Source: Gracilaria vermiculophylla
Lineage: Eukaryota > Rhodophyta > Florideophyceae > Gracilariales > Gracilariaceae
Length of the DNA stretch: 64,000 bases
Direction of reading: 5' to 3'
Assembly (NCBI GenBank): GCA_019155205.2
Contig: JAHNZQ020000004.1
Location: forward strand, 4,977,224 to 5,041,223
Within the stretch, counting starts at the first letter, position 1, and each line of letters begins with the position of its first letter. Shown here one piece after another: positions 63,238 through 64,000 of the stretch. The position numbers and the translations under genes were made by a program. The notes under the pieces are model-generated. The model was not told the origin of the DNA and ran no database searches. It was given only the letters and a program-made list of their open reading frames with translations.

Positions 63238-64000
63238 CAGTGCGTTTCAAAAAACTAATATCCCTCAAAAGTGCGCCAAAACTGTACTGTAGACTAGATT
63301 TTGCGCATAGTCTATGTTGAATTGTTTCAAAAAGATATGTACACCGTCTTTTTTCTAGTAAAAATGTCTCGAGGCCCGCCACTTTCCAAGCAAGAACAGC
63401 TTCTAATCGTTATATTGAACGCCAAGAAGCAATCTAACAGTGCTATCGCTAAAAAAGTAAAGCGTTCTAGAGTCACAAATGCTACTTTCCTCAAAAACCC
63501 GACTTTATATGGCTTAAAACGATCTTCGGGACGCCCGAAGAAACTCAGCCCAGCACATTAGAGAGGAAGTAAAAGGAAGTTGTGCAAAGGAAAAGTGTCT
63601 TGCAAAAAAATTGGAATGCATCTCAATCTCAACGTTTCTAAATTTACTATATGTAAGCAGATAAACAGCACAAATATATTTAAATATAAAATAATTAAAA
63701 ACAATTTCTTTCTCGAAGACCATCAAAAGCAGAAAAGAGTTGACTGGTGTACTGGAAAAGCCTACTGAAAAAAAATATCGGAAAACATTAATTATACTGA
63801 TGAAAAAAAGTTCAATTTGGTCGGACCAGATTTCTACAAATTTTATTGGCCCGATCTTAGTAAGAAACGTCACGATTTTTATACCAGGCATTCAGGTGGA
63901 GGCTCTGTAGTGGTTTGGGCAGGCATTTCTAAAAAAGGTCTGACGGAAAGTGCCTTCATTGAAACAAACATGAACCCGGAAAAATATCAAAAAGTTCTAT
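63238..64000 (+). mobile_element. Tc1-like element, type A, cut by window end
   Basis: Starts (TA)CAGTGCGTTTCAAAAAAC at 63236 and follows the type A copies (9862, 13318) base by base in most places. The right end lies outside the window. Confidence 0.8.
63364..64000 (+). pseudogene. Tc1-like transposase (type A), broken and incomplete
   Basis: The N-terminal part is open from MSRGPPLSKQEQLLIV (63364) through SNSAIAKKVKRSRVTNATF to GRPKKLSPAH, ending in a TAG at 63559. The remainder continues in other frames with several stops. Pieces such as LTDEKKFNLVGPDFYKFYW (about 63797) and SVVVWAGISKKG (about 63906) belong to the catalytic core. The sequence ends before the second catalytic block. Confidence 0.7.

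Overview
This is a eukaryotic nuclear window made mostly of dead transposable elements, with two small groups of host genes. Host genes occupy about 16.0-20.9 kb and 58.8-62.4 kb. Nearly everything else is decayed Tc1-like, PIF/Harbinger-like, hAT-like and Ty3/Gypsy-like DNA, often nested. One gene shows two short introns (94 and 99 bp) and the others none. One gene is a lipid kinase of cyanobacterial type, next to a nicotianamine-synthase-like gene. Together this suggests a photosynthetic eukaryote with a compact, intron-poor, transposon-rich genome. A red alga is my best guess, but it is an inference and no marker here proves it. A 100-base N gap lies at 15377-15476.

Layout. 0-8 kb: an LTR copy (1048-1603), a Harbinger transposase fragment (about 2.5-3.5 kb), then a decayed two-gene Harbinger element (Myb-like gene on +, transposase on -, about 5.5-7.2 kb). 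8.4-15.2 kb: Tc1-like elements, one nested inside another (9862-11078 inside 8652-11155) and one carrying a solo LTR (13318-15148), with a hAT remnant between them. 15.2-15.6 kb: a short TIR element with a TTA target duplication. 16.0-20.9 kb: host genes, namely a possible small spliced gene, a TrmO-type tRNA methyltransferase gene with two introns, and a long Arg/Gly-rich repeat protein containing two tandem internal duplications. 23.2-28.7 kb: a Tc1-like element, an intact Myb/SANT-like gene, and two different Harbinger-type transposases broken mainly by in-frame stop codons.

29.1-39.3 kb: a complete but inactive Ty3/Gypsy element on the minus strand with both LTRs, primer-binding site, polypurine tract, gag and pol. 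It also carries a long antisense reading frame between pol and the 3' LTR. 39.3-44.9 kb: a Tc1-like element, a Harbinger element and a third-type Tc1-like element interrupted by another solo LTR. 45.2-51.7 kb and 51.8-55.9 kb: two further Gypsy-type elements in opposite orientations. 58.8-62.4 kb: three plus-strand genes in a GC-rich block. 63.0-64.0 kb: more Tc1-like DNA that runs off the end.

How parts relate. The Harbinger elements pair a DNA-binding protein gene with a convergent DDE transposase gene, the normal two-component plan of that superfamily. The Tc1 copies share a terminal design with an outer and an inner repeat at each end. The solo LTRs inside Tc1 copies belong to the same family as the LTRs of the 29-39 kb Gypsy element, which gives an insertion order: Tc1 first, Gypsy later. 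Coordinates of decayed elements are approximate unless terminal repeats are named. All family calls were made by eye without database searches.
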